64,000 bases of DNA from Medicago truncatula (GCF_003473485.1 NC_053044.1:51562091-51626090); one strand, 5' to 3'. Counted from the stretch's first letter, positions 1-13,370 are shown. Program-made: numbers and translations. Notes: generated from the sequence alone by a model not told the origin.

Positions 1-1463
1 TTTATTTTTTTCAAGTGGTATGGTCAAAATTTCAATTCATGGCCAAAGCATAGATCCCAAAAAAATTGTGTCCGTAGATCTGAAGGCAGTGGGTAGTGGG
101 TTCTGTACAATCTTTAAATGCTTTCTATTTTCTACCCTTCCTATGGGTACCTATCTCAGGTTCAGCCATGAAAATCACTATTTCCTCCAAAATCAGAATA
201 CCACATGTGAAGAAGAAACACTCATATAGGATTAGATTCTACGGGCCTACCCTGTTTCATGTATACAAATTTAGATATAGTGATATAATTATTTTTTTTT
301 AAAGAAGGATAGAATAAAAATGGAAGCGACAAATAAAAGGGGAGAAAAATAACTACTTGTTAGTACTTAAAATTTCTTCTCTTCATAAATAACATGTATA
401 ATTCTTTACTGTTTAAGTGATTTTTCATTTATTATCATCAAATGAAGTACGTGATTGGGATAGGTGCCTTAATTTGGGTGCACGTGGTTACTATGGTTTT
501 TCTTCTGAGTTTGGTCGGCAAGCAATTGGATTTTGGATCTATCTTCCAATTCTTTTTTCAGTATGTGTCCCACTCTTGACTTTACCCTGTACTTTACTTT
601 TTCTCCTATCTCGTGTTACTTGCATTGCATATGTATTTAGTTACAAATAATATGATTATGTATCTTAATTATGTAGATTAGTATAAGTCTCACTAGATTC
701 TTGTGGGAAGTCGAGTGTTCTCAATATTACATTAAAATGTGGCCAAATACGGCAAATGTTGCAATAATTACAGTTTTAATGTGTTGTAGAGAACTCTAAA
801 ACTAGACAACGTTTCAAAGGTATTGGAGTACATGGAGGTGCTCACTTGATTTGTTTGGCGATTGTATGATGTATTCAATTGGTTGGTGTTTGTAGTTTGG
901 TGACATACACTGTTTTTGAAGAACAGAGAAAAAAAGGTTATGACTTATATGAGTTGTCAATTTTTATGATTGTGACTCCAGAACAGACCCGCGGAGAAAA
1001 GAAAACATCAACAACTGTTGCTTGTGTTTTGGTATAATGGTCCATTCAAATGATTTGGAATTGGCATTGCACAAAAATAAATTATTGCAATAGCATTTGT
1101 TTGTGCTGCATTAATTATTGAACATCAAAGAAATACTAATTATCAGAAAGTTTAGATATGTGATTCATTAAGCATGCGAAATGGATCACTGAAGTTAAGC
1201 GAATGAATTGAAAGTACTATTAAATATCGAGAGCTATGGGAAAGAAAAAGAAGAAAAAAAAAAACTTGACTGCGGGTGTCACACGAATGTGAGGAAATGA
1301 TAAATTTACTTTGTGCAATTAGTACTGATAATTACTGCCGACGGCAATATTAAAAAAAAATATATAATAATAACTATCGACAGCAGTTCCTTCAAAACAA
1401 AAAAAAACTATCGACAGCAGTCAAATTTTAAATTCACACGATAGAATAGAGAAATCATTTTTT
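1..1463. other. Intergenic, no gene recognised
   Basis: AT-rich sequence with stop codons in all frames and no recognisable domain. An open stretch at 417-650 on the plus strand encodes a peptide with a hydrophobic C-terminal half that I cannot assign; it lacks convincing splice partners. Two copies of a 16-base string beginning aactatcgac lie near 1372 and 1408. Nothing here supports a gene call. Confidence 0.5.
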
Positions 1464-1657
1464 TTTTCCTTTGAAAACTCGGTATTCGTCGAATGACCGA
1501 TTAATTAAAGAGGTTCAATCCCACGGTCCACTGATGGACTAAGTTAGAACTTTGTTATATTTTTCCTTTGAAAACTCGGTATTCGTCATATGACTGATTA
1601 ATTAGAGAGGTTCAATCCCACCGTCCACCGATGAACTAAGTTAGAACTTTGTTATAT
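1464..1657. repeat. Two-copy 97-bp tandem repeat
   Basis: Unit 1 (1464-1560) and unit 2 (1561-1657) are adjacent, in the same orientation and nearly identical. Both run from ttttcctttgaaaactcggt through ggttcaatccca to ttagaactttgttatat, with only a few substitutions. This is a local tandem duplication of non-coding sequence, not a known element. Confidence 0.85.
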
Positions 1658-2890
1658 TTAATCTCGTTTTTGTTTTATGAGTGGATCAATAAAATATCTT
1701 CTCTCATGGTTGTGGCCCAATTTTCCATTTAGAAATATAACCGAGTTGAATCCAATTTAATAGATACTAAAGAAAATTTACCACATCTGAAGGATTAGAA
1801 GTAAACCAATAAATTGACCCTAGACTTGGTCGCCAACTCTCAAATAGGTCTTTAAGATTATGAATATTTCAGAAAACATCTTGTCTTTGTTAGACTATAC
1901 TCATGGGGACCGAATTTGTTAGTAAAGAAAGACTAAATTGATAGTAAGTGATTGAATATAAAGACTAAATTGATAGTAGATGATTGAATATGAAGGCAAA
2001 TTTTGTTTACAAGAGACTCTTACGTATTGACACAAATATAGTATTGAAGAAAAAACGATGACAACTTATCAAGAATGACAAACTTCAAGACAAAAAAAGC
2101 TCGGTTACTTTTGGATCATCCAGAAGAGATATCACATTGGCAACAGTTAAGCCACGACCATGTAGGTGAGTAATTCCTTACAAACTGAATCAATCTTTAT
2201 TGGTAAAATCATAATTTTTGAAGAGTGCAAGTATTTTTAAAAATTGTTACTCATTTTTCGAATTGCTTTCACTCAATAAAATAATTAGTTCTAAAATTTC
2301 TCTTTTCTAAATCATTTATTCTGAATTACTGATATCAAATTAGTTCTGTAAAATCTCGTGTCCAAACTAATTATATCTCTCTACCAACAACAGATTGATC
2401 CCAGATACGCGGGATTTGAACTCCTTAAACATATTGTCAAAAGTTCGATTCCTAACTCGTGTATAAAAAAAATCTGATTGTGAGGGAAGAACCCACATTT
2501 AATACCTCGTGGGTTCCTCAACATATATTAGTCATTGCAAAGCGGCGGTGGAAACCTATTACCAATATCGTGGTAACATAAAAAAAATCATTATCTCTCA
2601 CACAAGTAAGGACAACAAAGGAAAGCGAAAATTTTGGATAAAATAAATATATGATTATAGTTTTTGCGAATGAAAATCCCATATAAAAGCAATAAGACAA
2701 TTATTAAAATATAAATGGGAACTCCTACAAGATATTTCAACTCACTAAAATATGGAGTCAGCATGACCCAGAATACACGAGTTGAGTTCCATGGCCTGAA
2801 GTGGAACCACAAAAACACCGAATAAATTACTATCTGCACATATTAATCCGGTAGTGATTATTTAGAATAATGTGTCGCTGATATTTCACG
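1658..2890. other. Intergenic plus 3' flank of FTSH4 copy A
   Basis: No gene seen in 1658-2500. From about 2520 to 2890 the sequence is the 3' untranslated flank of FTSH4 copy A. Homologous stretches follow the stop codons of copies B (about 12540-12877), C (about 21380-21808) and D (34246-34520), so the duplicated unit extends some 350 bp beyond the stop codon. Confidence 0.55.
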
Positions 2891-5800
2891 TTAAGATCCT
2901 ACCGGTGCAACTCCTTGAGCCTTTGCAGCAGCAGAAGCTGCCGCTGCAGCAGCCGCGGCAGCCGCAGCAGCAGCTGGATTGGGCCGAGAATTTCCCTGAG
3001 ATTCGACTACACTTGACTGCGCTTGGGGCTGCTGGGATCTAACCTTTGCAACTAAATCCTTTATTTGACTTCCTGTAAGTGTCTCATGCTCCAGAAGAGC
3101 ATTTGCAAGCGCATGAAGCTCCTTTTCATGGGTGGTTAGAATAGTTTTAGCATTGTTGTAAGCTCTCTCCAGTAAGTTCTTCACTTCTTTCTCAATAAGC
3201 AATCTGGTTTCTGAGCTCATACTTCTCCCATCATCGTAGTAATTGTGAGTGACAGGTCCAACTTCAGTACTCATACCATATTTAGTAACCATTTGCCTGG
3301 CCAGCTTAGTTGCCTTTGAAAGATCTGAGGATGCACCAGAAGTAACTTCACTTTCTCCAAAAATTAACTCTTCAGCAACCCGACCTCCCATGCAAACATC
3401 AAGCTCGGCAAGCATCTGTTTACGGGAATGACTGGTCTGATCCTTGTCAGGCAGTTGAGAAACCATGCCAAGAGCCATCCCACGAGGAACTATAGTTGCC
3501 TTGTGAACAGGTAGCGCACCATCAGAATGAATTGCTACCAAGGCATGGCCACCCTCATGGAAAGCAGTCATCTTTCTTGTTTCCTCAGATATAACAGCTG
3601 ACTTGCGTTCACTTCCCATCAAAATCTTGTCCCGTGCAAACTCTAAATCATGCATGCTCACGGCTTTGGAACCGTCCATTGCAGCCTTGAGGGCAGCCAC
3701 ATTAACCAAGTTTGCAAGGTCAGCACCAGAGAAACCAGGTGTACACCGAGCAGTGATCATCAGGTCAACATCGTCCGCCTTCAGAATCTGTATTGTATTG
3801 CCAAAGAAAGACACACCAGCTCACACGTTAGAGTTTTTACTTCTAAGTTCTAACCAATCCATATTCTCACACAACCTTTACTATATCACACAATTGTGCA
3901 CATTAACAATTAAATTATAAAACTCGAACAAAAATAGACATAATTCAAAAAGCATCATGGGTGTTAGGCTGTTAACTCATGTGGAGTATCCAGCAGTAAC
4001 CCAATCATAGCTTGAGGAAATCATACTACACAATGCTTTGCACCAATATAGTGCAAGCCTGCACACGTGCCTCAAAACATTCTTAAGCCATCCAAACCAA
4101 CATACAAGACAAATACATTATTCCAGAAGAGTAAAACACACCTTTGACATGTGAGATTCCAAAATCTGTCGGCGTCCTTCTACATCTGGATTGGGAACAA
4201 CAACATGGCGATCAAATCGCCCAGGTCTAACCAAAGCCTTATCTAGTGACTCAGGAAAATTAGTAGCACCAATCACAATTATGCCATCGTTTTGTTTGAA
4301 ACCATCTAACTCAACAAGCATTTGATTTAAAGTCATCTTCATGTACATTTGATCCTTTGCATTTCGTTTTCCACCAATAGCATCAATCTCGTCAATAAAG
4401 ATTATACAAGGCGACCGCTTTTTTGCAGCAGCAAAAAGATCTCTCACCCTTCGTGCACCAACACCAACAAACATCTCTTCAAATTCACTTCCACTGCATG
4501 AGAAGAAAGGAACCCCAGCCTCTCCAGCAATAGCTCTTGCCAACATTGTTTTACCAGTGCCAGGCGGGCCAACAAGCAAAACACCTTTTGGGAGTTTGCC
4601 ACCAAGACGAGTAAAGCGCTGTGACAAGGGAAAAGTGTTATCTAAAGATAGTGCAGAATAATACAGGCTAGAACGTGGTCATGAAAAAGTATTCATAACA
4701 TAACTTAAGTAAGAAAATGAGATGTGATGTCGAGAGAATCACAAAATATAGGTTCATCATAGAGCACGGACCGATATAAGCATTTATGTAAAGAATGTCA
4801 AACAAACTTTATGTCAGATTCTAATAAGAAAAATATTGGCCACCGATGGAAACAGTAACCGAGCCATGACACGTGTAAGTGATCAACCAGATTCGAATAG
4901 CTTATGACACATGTCTACCTTAGGATCTCTTAGGTAATGAACAATTTCTTCAAGTTCCGCCTTTGCCTCATCTACACCTTTCACATCACTAAATTTAGTA
5001 CTGGTCTCTACACTGGGCTGCACTTCTTCATTCATACCAAGTCCTAAGAAAGGTGGAAAGTGTTATAGGGGTAAAAAAAAGTGAAAAGCAAAACAGAGAA
5101 TGTGCCCACCAAATTCAAATTGAACATTGAATTAAGCTAAGTCGTTTGCAAGTTACAATAACACAATAATACCTTTACTAATTCCTTTATCCTCAATGAG
5201 AGCTCCTACACCCGAAATCACGAGGAAGGCCACTGCAACAGACCTAATTGTACGCCATATTTGCTCTTTGAAACTTCCACCTTCTGATGCAGCAACCATA
5301 TGAATAGGAGCACCAGCAGTTCCAAGAATTCCATCTTTTGTAGATTTTCCCACATTTCTAAGAACAGCAAGGCCACCGATACCACTTTCTTCTTCTCTCA
5401 CTGAATTAGAAATACCTGAAAATTCAGATACATTGGGTTACAAGTGGTCTGTAAAATGTGCAAAATAAAGGAATGTTGAATGCAAAGAGCTGTTTGAAAA
5501 GAAGAAAATAACAAATTTCGACAAGTGTGCAATTGCAATTCCAAATTTTGAATTCTGCAGAGTCCAATATATAAGATTGTGGATTTCGTTCATCCATCAT
5601 TTATTTATCTCATCAAATGCAAATTTTATGAAAGTATACTTGTTCCTATCATTAAATGAAAGGTCAAAAAAGGTACCATGAGTCTGATTGAAGCTCTGCA
5701 GCATTTCAACAAAGACAAAAGTACAACTCTTCTGTTCACAATGATTAAAAGTGTATCGTATAAATCAAACTTCACAATCCCTTACAAACAAGATTTATGA

Positions 5801-7095
5801 TCAATGCTACCACATAAATGGACTGTTTGCCATTTGGCTTAAGCAAATGAAATTATATACCATATAAACAGACTTTCACTGGTTAGCAGTAAATATATAC
5901 TAAAATGGATCCAGGACCAAAATATATAACAATAAGTTTACTATTTCAAGAAAATATTGATGTAATGATTTTATACAAAAAATTATGCTAAAATGATTCC
6001 CTCCGAATATAAATCATAAAAAAGTTAGCAGTAAATAAGAGAAGATAGCAAAGTATTATATTTAAATCATTAAATAGAAGACTATGTCCTTGATCAAAAA
6101 AATAAAAAATAGAAGACTATGTCAAGTGAATTTTGTAGCAATGTTCAACCTCAAATCATAACACTCAGCAAGTTTAGATTCTAAAATCAATACAAATAAA
6201 TTCATGCCTTTTATCTTTTTACTTAGGGCACAACCATGCTTAACTCAGCTTTCTAATCAAATTATGAACACTTCAAGCATATGTCTGGTTTTCTAGTCAG
6301 GGGAAACCTTAATTCCTTGAAAAGATTAAGCGGGTCCACAAAATATTGGTCAAACATAGAAAAGGCAATGCATGATCAAATGCAAACACAGTCAAGAGAA
6401 AATGAGCAGTTCTAGCAAAATAGTCACCTCTTCTCAATGTCTGGAGTAATTCACTTTCATCCAGCCTATCAACTTTCACCAATGCTTTAACATATTCAGA
6501 AAGTGCCGCAGAATTTGTATGCAGAGATGGCTGACTTTCAAATGCTCTAATCACAGCTTCCGGATCATTTCGACGGTAAAGTTCTTTGAGATAAGAGACT
6601 TCCTCCTCAGCTTCAGATGAATCACGTAGTCGTCGGGCCAGGTTTCCTAGATAGCTGGATTGGCATCTCTCCTGGGAGAAGAGAAGCCTATTCCCTACAT
6701 GAATTTAAGCATAAATACTTTAAACACATGGTGAAAACATAACATAAACTAAATGCGGTAAAGGAACAACAGATCCGTACTTGTATAGCCTTGAAACTTA
6801 TTAGGAGATAAATAGCTTCTAGTCAATAATCCTTTGACTTTTCCAAATTCTGATTGATGCCGTTCAACCTGCAAAAATAAGCTATAAAATTATATGACCA
6901 ATAAAAGTAATACAAGATATAGAGCAGAGATGGAAATTAGCTATATATATAAAAAGTAAATTGTCAGTTCGATTATCAGTCCGATTATGATTAAACAAAA
7001 CCAACACGTTTACGGTTTTTCAATTCAAAACAAACAAGCCCCAACCTACATAGCCAGATAATTATACATGTAATCTTGGACCCAAAACAATCGTG

Positions 7096-7156
<61 letters not shown>

Positions 7157-7445
7157 ACTGTTTGGAATGGCTTATTTAATTAAGCTAGTCTAATGGCATA
7201 ATCACTTAAGATTTTCATAAGCTGGTTTCAACAACTTATTTAATCCTATCCTAAATGAATCTAGATAAAAGAGCCTTGATGTCTATTAATAAGAAATCTG
7301 AGGAACACAACAGCATCGGTATCTGTAAAATTAGGTTAGGGTTTGGGAAATGATAAGAATTAAGAGAAATAGATAGATAGATTGTATGAAATGAAAATTG
7401 ATGAATTGAAAAACTAACCTGCGTAATCAAACGCCTCCAAGCCAT
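2891..7445 (-). CDS. FTSH4: ATP-dependent zinc metalloprotease FTSH4, mitochondrial (copy A, intact)
   Basis: Seven exons on the minus strand: 7419-7445, 6781-6868, 6428-6694, 5173-5415, 4919-5043, 4142-4618 and 2891-3787. They total 2124 nt (707 aa) with consistent phases and GT-AG introns. The start is the ATG of MAWRRLITQ, as in Arabidopsis FTSH4, which is about 717 aa. The N-terminus is Arg-rich, as expected of a mitochondrial presequence. One membrane segment lies near residues 185-201. Walker A GPPGTGKT is at 267-274, Walker B IIFIDEID at 322-329, and the second region of homology ends in RPGRFDRH near 381-388. The zinc motif HEGGH is at 486-490, and a likely third ligand, the Asp of SSDLSKAT, is near 564. 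The C-terminus is an Ala-rich tract ending [10 protein letters not shown]. By family knowledge this is the i-AAA protease: a hexamer in the inner mitochondrial membrane, active on the intermembrane-space side, that degrades damaged or unassembled proteins. Confidence 0.93.
7095..7153. repeat. (CT)n-(TA)n microsatellite in FTSH4-A intron 1
   Basis: A run of about 14 CT dinucleotides is followed at once by about 15 TA dinucleotides inside intron 1 (6869-7418) of FTSH4 copy A. It is a simple repeat and likely length-variable between accessions. Confidence 0.9.
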
Positions 7446-8132
7446 GTCACCGTAATCAATAGAACAACCGAGTCTGTTAAATCTGTGAAGTTGCAGAGAA
7501 AAACGTATTGGAGATGAAAGATGAGGAAAAAAAAAACAGAGAAACTCTCTCTTTATCTCTATCTCTTCGTTATAACATTACTGGTGAATCAATCTTTGTG
7601 TATGTATTTATGCAGCGTGCTTCTCCTCTTCTTTTCTGCACACGCTCGTTTTCGTACCTTAAGGCTTGTGAAGGAAGTGAAAACAGGGAGACCTATACGG
7701 AAACGGATTGTTTTAAGCTGCACAAGTTTTCAACCATTCTACTTCGTTGGATCAATCTCACAATTCACAACCTGCCACATCACACTTCTTTATTTTATTT
7801 AAATAAAAAAAGAAAAACCTCCTTAATTTATTAACGTATGCAAATAAATAACATTTTATCTTAATTTATAAGTTCTTCTTATTAACATCCTTTCAAAAAA
7901 AAAAAAAATCTCCTTATTAACTTCCTTTCAAAAAAAAAAAAGTTCTTATTAACATAAATTGTATTTTTAAGTTGTTTTTTTTGTAAAACTACCTTCGCAA
8001 ATTTATGAATAATCCATAAATACTTATTTATTTGCATAATCTAAAATATAAGTCAATTCAAACTAAATCTTAAAACAACATTGGAGGATTTAAATTTTAA
8101 CTTCAATTAATTTAGAATAATCTATATATATA
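7446..8132. other. 5' flank of FTSH4 copy A
   Basis: This holds the upstream region of FTSH4-A, which is transcribed leftward. It contains CT-rich stretches near 7548-7565 and a twice-repeated (t/c)cctttcaaaaaaaaaa motif near 7888 and 7926. Short open frames here have no recognisable homology. No discrete promoter element can be asserted. Confidence 0.4.
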
Positions 8133-8332
8133 GGGGGCTGATAACTTACACCCACCTAAAAATATTAAGGTGTAAGTTAGCAAGTTGCACCCACTTATAA
8201 TTTACTAAAACATCATATTCAACTATTGGATATCACTTAAAATAAAAGGATATTTTTGTCAATTTTAATTAAAAAACAGAAAAACACAGGTAACTGATTC
8301 CTACTTTTACGCCGCTTGCTTTGTGGCCTGTA

Positions 8333-10932
8333 TCTATATCTATTAATAAAGGCAATATAATTTTTTGGTGTAGCCTTTTTAAAAAAAATCCTAAATCGCC
8401 CTTACAAGTTTAATAACTATCTCACATAACTATTCAAAAAACAAAACTGCTACCTTTCTCATAAGAGAAATGATATTTATACAACCATTTTTGTACAACT
8501 TTCTCTTTCATACTCACATTATCTTTCCATTCTCTCTCTTCCTTTTTCTCTCTCCATTGTTTTTGACCAATGAAAAGAGAGCACAACAAGGTTGTCCCAA
8601 AAGTTGTAGCAAAAAAGTTGTTCAAATATCATTACTCTTCTCATAAGATACAACCCCTACCATACAAATACGGCTACTAAATAAGATACACCACAACACG
8701 ATACCAGAATAAAAAATGCAACAAAAGAATGTGGAGAAGATAAAGTTCCTCACATGCTCTAATTTTTCTAAAAGGGTCCATTTGTAACAATAGCAAAGAG
8801 GAACAAATCAAAAGGTTAGTGTCTTGTATCATTTCATTTTAATTTGCATTTAAATTGTAGTATTTGATATCATATTTTTTCTTTAGCGATAGGATTTTTT
8901 TTTTGTGACATACTTTTGTTGCTTAGAAATTCTCGACAACGCTTAAATAAGAGGTCATAGTAAATGGTTGCTCAAAAGTAAGCACTGCATGAAGATTGTG
9001 GAGGTTTATTTGGTGAAATTTTTGGCAATTGATTATGAAGATTAATCAATTTATATGGACAGACAGAAAAGAAATCTCGCCAAAGTACTGTATGAGATAT
9101 TCTGAGAGTGTGATTTGTTGTCCTAATTAGGTATAAAAATGTTCTTCAATAATCAAATATACTTTCTTCTTCTTTAGTGTTGATGTTGTTTGTAATTGTT
9201 GCGATGTTACTCAGGTTGAGCGAGCAAAGACGGTTCACTAATGTTCCCGTGGCTCTCAATTTCTCAATAAATTCTAAGACATGACTCAATAAGTACGTGT
9301 TTCTAATTCCACTCATTACGATCATCATTTGTTTCATTTTTATTTTTATTTTTGAGGTAATCATCATGTCTTTCATGTTTCTCACAATATTCCTTGATTT
9401 TTTTTCTTCTTATTAACCGTCTTTGTTGTTGTTCTCTTTTGTTTTTATTTTTTGTTATACTTTATTGTTGTTCTCTAAAGCAATGATTGCTATTAAAAAT
9501 TGAGAATGAAACATTTGTGATCTGAGCGGTTACACCTATGGATTTCAAAAGTAACTACCTCTCTCACAATGTAAACCTCTTTTTCATTCACCTTTTATTC
9601 TTCTCTGCCTTCATATTTTTTTTGTTACTTTTTTCTCATTAATTTATTTTTATTCTTTATTCTATTCTATATTTCATTTTTGTTTTTAGTACTTCCTTAT
9701 AAGTTTTAATCACTTTCTTTTTTATCTATCTTAGGGTGTGAACATAAGAATAGTAGAGAAAGGGGCTGCATTTTTGTGATAGTGATAGTACTAATTTTAA
9801 GGAAAATGAAAAAAAAAAAAAAAAAAAAAGAGTAATATAAAGGTATTACTCTTATTTCATGATCATTGCTTTATCTTGACCATTTTACCATATATTATAT
9901 TTATTGTTCACGTACTTTTTGTTCATACCAATTGATTTTCTCAATAAGGAAGATCGAAAAAATCTCTTAATAAAAAAAGATAAAAATACTAAATTCTTAG
10001 TTATATTGTGCCAATGTAATGAGGAGTTTTTTTGAGAGGAATGTAGTGTAAGAGTTAAAAAAAAAATATTGTGATACTTAAATTTATTGACAAGTGGTCA
10101 TTTCTCTAAAAAAAAATGTTTACCTTAAGTGATTTCATTTTATTCATTGATTTCGAAAAGTAGCATAAGTCTCATGATATAATATCATGCATTACTCAGT
10201 TCAACAAGTGCCATACAATTGAGATGAACTAAAAGGCCACATAAAGAATATGGCTTCTAACATATGACTTCGACTTTTTACCTTCCTTCTTATGTATAAC
10301 ATGAGCGTGTGTGAGAGAGAAATTTTAGAGGGATATGAAATACATGTAGAGGAATCAAGCAATTTAATGGAGGAATTAGAAAAAGGAAACAAACATCCTC
10401 TTCTTTTTTTATTTATTGTGTTATTCTTTAAGGAGACTTATTGTATTAATTTATAGTCCTAATTTTTCTTTATATATTTTATTATTCTCTTATTCTTAAC
10501 TTTTTTTTATATAGACCAATGGACCAGTGATTAGATGGAGAAAGAATGAAGAATACAAAGTGTTGTGATGTTCTTTACTGGCTATCTTTTAATGCCTTCC
10601 CATTTCTCAAAATGTTTAAGAATGAGACTCAAACATACATACACAAAGCACATGTTTTAAATGTCCGTTTAATCTATGTTTATTATTTATGTTGATAATT
10701 TGTACAAACGATCGAGTTTATTTTGGATGTTGTACCAACAAGTTTTTGGCTAACCTAAACACTAAACATATATTTACATCTTTTAGTTTATCATTTTTTT
10801 TTTATCCCTATCAATTGTGTAATCTATAAATAGTTAACTTCAAACCAATCTTATACAAAGAAAAATAATCAAATCAACGCATACATTAGCGCAATAGAAA
10901 AAGCGGACAGACGGGCACGGTCTGGACGCTAG
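8333..10932 (+). mobile_element. Probable non-autonomous Helitron
   Basis: The 5' end tctatatctattaataaagg resembles plant Helitron starts (TC...). The 3' end is CTAG at 10929-10932, preceded by a short hairpin with stem cagac/gtctg and loop gggcacg at about 10907-10923. The base before the element is A and the base after is T, as expected for Helitron insertion between A and T. No Rep/helicase domain is visible in the 2.6 kb, so it would be non-autonomous. An alternative start is the TC at 8339. The interior is AT-rich with no recognised captured exon. Confidence 0.55.
8466..8637. mobile_element. Small MITE with 10-bp direct flanking repeat
   Basis: The ends agaaatgatatttatacaac and (reverse complement) gagtaatgatatttgaacaac are terminal inverted repeats of about 20 bp. 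The direct repeat ttctcataag flanks both sides (8456-8465 and 8638-8647), consistent with a 9-10 bp Mutator-type target duplication. A related element lies at 43014-43476. It is nested inside the Helitron. Confidence 0.7.
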
Positions 10933-11408
10933 TGTACTCAAAGACACTAACTTTTTTAGGTTTTTTTTTTTATCAAATAAGCCACTGAAGTTTTTTTTCT
11001 TTAATAAACTTGTGCAAAAAAATTAGATTGAAGCTTTTGTGGAAAAAACAAATAAAATATCAACTGAAGCTTTTTTAATATACATGTACATAATACACTA
11101 CTATGACTCTGACGTTAAAAAAATAATACATTATTAATCATAGTATTAATTAGCAAATGGTGTATTTAATTAAATATTTTTGTTGCACCAAAGAACATTT
11201 AAAAAATTCAATGTTCACCGCAAAACACTTACGACTATTACGGTGGTATTGTTTTTTGTTCTGATATTTTTTTTGGAATTGACAGCACTACCCTTTAACT
11301 ACAAGTAATCTAAGATAATGAAAATTGAGTTTTTTTGTAAAAGACTAGTAGGTCAGCTTGCTAACATGCACCTTAGTGTTTTTAGGTGGGTGTAAATTCG
11401 CAACCTCC

Positions 11409-12877
11409 TATATATATATATATAAGAATCATACATATATATGGCTTGACTCACATACATTATATGGTTCGAACCCCGACCCCTATACAAATTATCCATG
11501 GTAGCTACGAACTACACTTACGGAAATCATACATATATTTTATACTTCACTTTTTTGATAGTATGATATATATTATTTGTTTCCCTAAAAAAAAAAATTG
11601 TTATTTTTAAATACTACTTATTATTTTAATTATCTTACTAATTACTTATTAATTCAATCTAATCTATTATAGCCGATAATCTAATTAAAGTATTTGGTAG
11701 AATTAACGATTCAACTATATGATAAATGTAAAATGATATAAAATGACATTTTTAATTCATGGTAAAATTTATCAATTAATATTTAAGATATTTAGTAATT
11801 TAAATTTATTAATCTAATATATATTTTATATATTAATTATTAAAATCAATTTTTCACCACAATTTTATTTTAAATTTATTTCATTTTAGTTTTTATACAT
11901 TATAAAGTATAAATTTACACATTCAAAAAGAAATATACCCGGAACAATTGAACATTCTTTCATAAGTCATGATATATATAAAAAAATTATACTCTTCATA
12001 ATCCATAATAACATTTGCAACTAAATACACGTTCAATCCATATATTACATTGTTTAAAAAAAAAAAATTCATATATTACATAAAATTCAACTACTGCTAA
12101 ATGAAAAAAAAAAAAAAAAAAAAACTCATGTGACTCACATCAAGGTGTTGTTGAAAACATAACAATCTTGTTTTTAAATTATAGGGTTAATTAAGTATAT
12201 GAACCCTATAAATATTCAAAATGACTTCTACCATAGTGTAGGTGCATAAAATTGATCATTCTAGTTTTTAATAACTTATGTCCCTATCACTGACTTAGAT
12301 TCTTGTAGGTGCATAAAATTGATCAATCTACCATAGTGTCTAGAATTTCCATAAATTTTCCTGTAAAAGTGTCTACGTTCCATGTTTCAAAACGAATCAT
12401 CCTCTCGTAAATTAACTTCTTCACCCACTCCCATTCACAAAAATGTGCAAAACTTCGCTTATTTTCAAATGTATGTACGATGTAGTGGTCATTGCTAATT
12501 TGACACTATAAGCTAATTTGACATACACTCGAGCTATATAGCGCATTGCTTCCGACGACAACCTAGCATTCACCTTTTAACACAATCAAGATAATAATAA
12601 ATAAGGAGAAAGAAAGACAGCGAATTTTTTTAAGATAATATATGATTACTATTTTGACAAATGAAAATCCTATATAATGGGAACAAAATAATTCTTAAAA
12701 ACAAATAATGGGAACTCCTAAAGGATATTTGAACATAGTATGGAGTCAACTTCACCCTGAAGACACGAGTTGAGTTCAACGAACATAAGTGGAACCACAA
12801 AAACACCGAATAGATTACATTCAGAACATATTAATCCAGTAGCGATTAATTTGCAGCATGTGCTCTAGTCTTCCGCA
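11409..12877. other. Intergenic, AT-rich; 3' flank of FTSH4 copy B
   Basis: Very AT-rich with several poly(A) runs. A short duplicated phrase containing gtgcataaaattgatca occurs near 12241 and 12308. From about 12540 to 12877 it is homologous to the 3' flank of the other FTSH4 copies. No gene seen. Confidence 0.5.
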
Positions 12878-13348
12878 CTAAGATTCTACCAGGTCAACTC
12901 CATGAGCCTTTGCAGCTGCAGTGGCCGCAGTAGCGGAATCAACTGTTGGGTCGGACCGTGAACTTCCCTGAACTTCGGCTACATGTGGCTGCGGCTGTTG
13001 CTGCTGGGATTTAACCTTTGCAAGTATATCCTTTATCTGACTTCCTGTAAGTGTCTCATGCTCCAGAAGAGCATTTGCAAGTGCATGAAGCTCCTTTTCA
13101 TGGGTGGTTAGAATAGCTTTTGCATTGTTGTAAGCTCTGTCAAGCAAGTTCTTCACTTCTTTCTCAATAAGAAGCCTAGTTTCTGAGCTCATACCTCTCC
13201 ATTGATCATAGTAATGGTGAGTGACGGGTCCAACTTCAGTACTCATACCATATTTAGCAACCATTTCCCTGGCCAAAATAGTTGCCCTAGATATATCTGA
13301 GGATGCGCTAGAAGTAATTCCATTTTCTCCAAAAATTAGCTCTTCAGC

Positions 13349-13370
13349 AACCCGACCTCAACCCGACCTC
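13349..13370. repeat. 11-bp tandem duplication causing a frameshift
   Basis: The string aacccgacctc occurs twice back to back (13349-13359 and 13360-13370). Copies A and C have it once at the homologous place. The extra 11 bp splits the protease exon of copy B into two frames within the codons for GGRVAEEL. Confidence 0.95.

Larger units (their letters stand above)
8133..11408. mobile_element. TIR DNA transposon/MITE, split by a nested Helitron
   Basis: The left end (gggggctgataacttacacc at 8133) and the reverse complement of the right end (ggaggttgcgaatttacacc, ending at 11408) are imperfect terminal inverted repeats. They stay similar for about 57 bp, through a shared cacccacctaaaaa core and a gttagcaag motif. 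Both ends abut TA-rich sequence, so the target duplication is ambiguous (tatata...). If the nested Helitron (8333-10932) is removed the element is about 0.68 kb, a usual MITE size. No transposase is encoded. Confidence 0.65.

Noticed and set aside
417..650. Open frame of 77 codons with a hydrophobic C-terminal half
   Set aside because: No recognisable family, no supporting splice sites or neighbouring exons, and composition like the surrounding non-coding DNA.
3249..3920. Plus-strand ORFs opposite FTSH4 exons (similar ones at 13221-13418, 22167-22709 and 23242-23544)
   Set aside because: They are antisense shadows of the conserved protease and AAA exons and recur in every copy because the coding strand is conserved.
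11460..11500. tRNA-like phrase ggttcgaaccccgacccc
   Set aside because: Only a T-arm-like string. No anticodon arm or acceptor stem pairing could be found around it.
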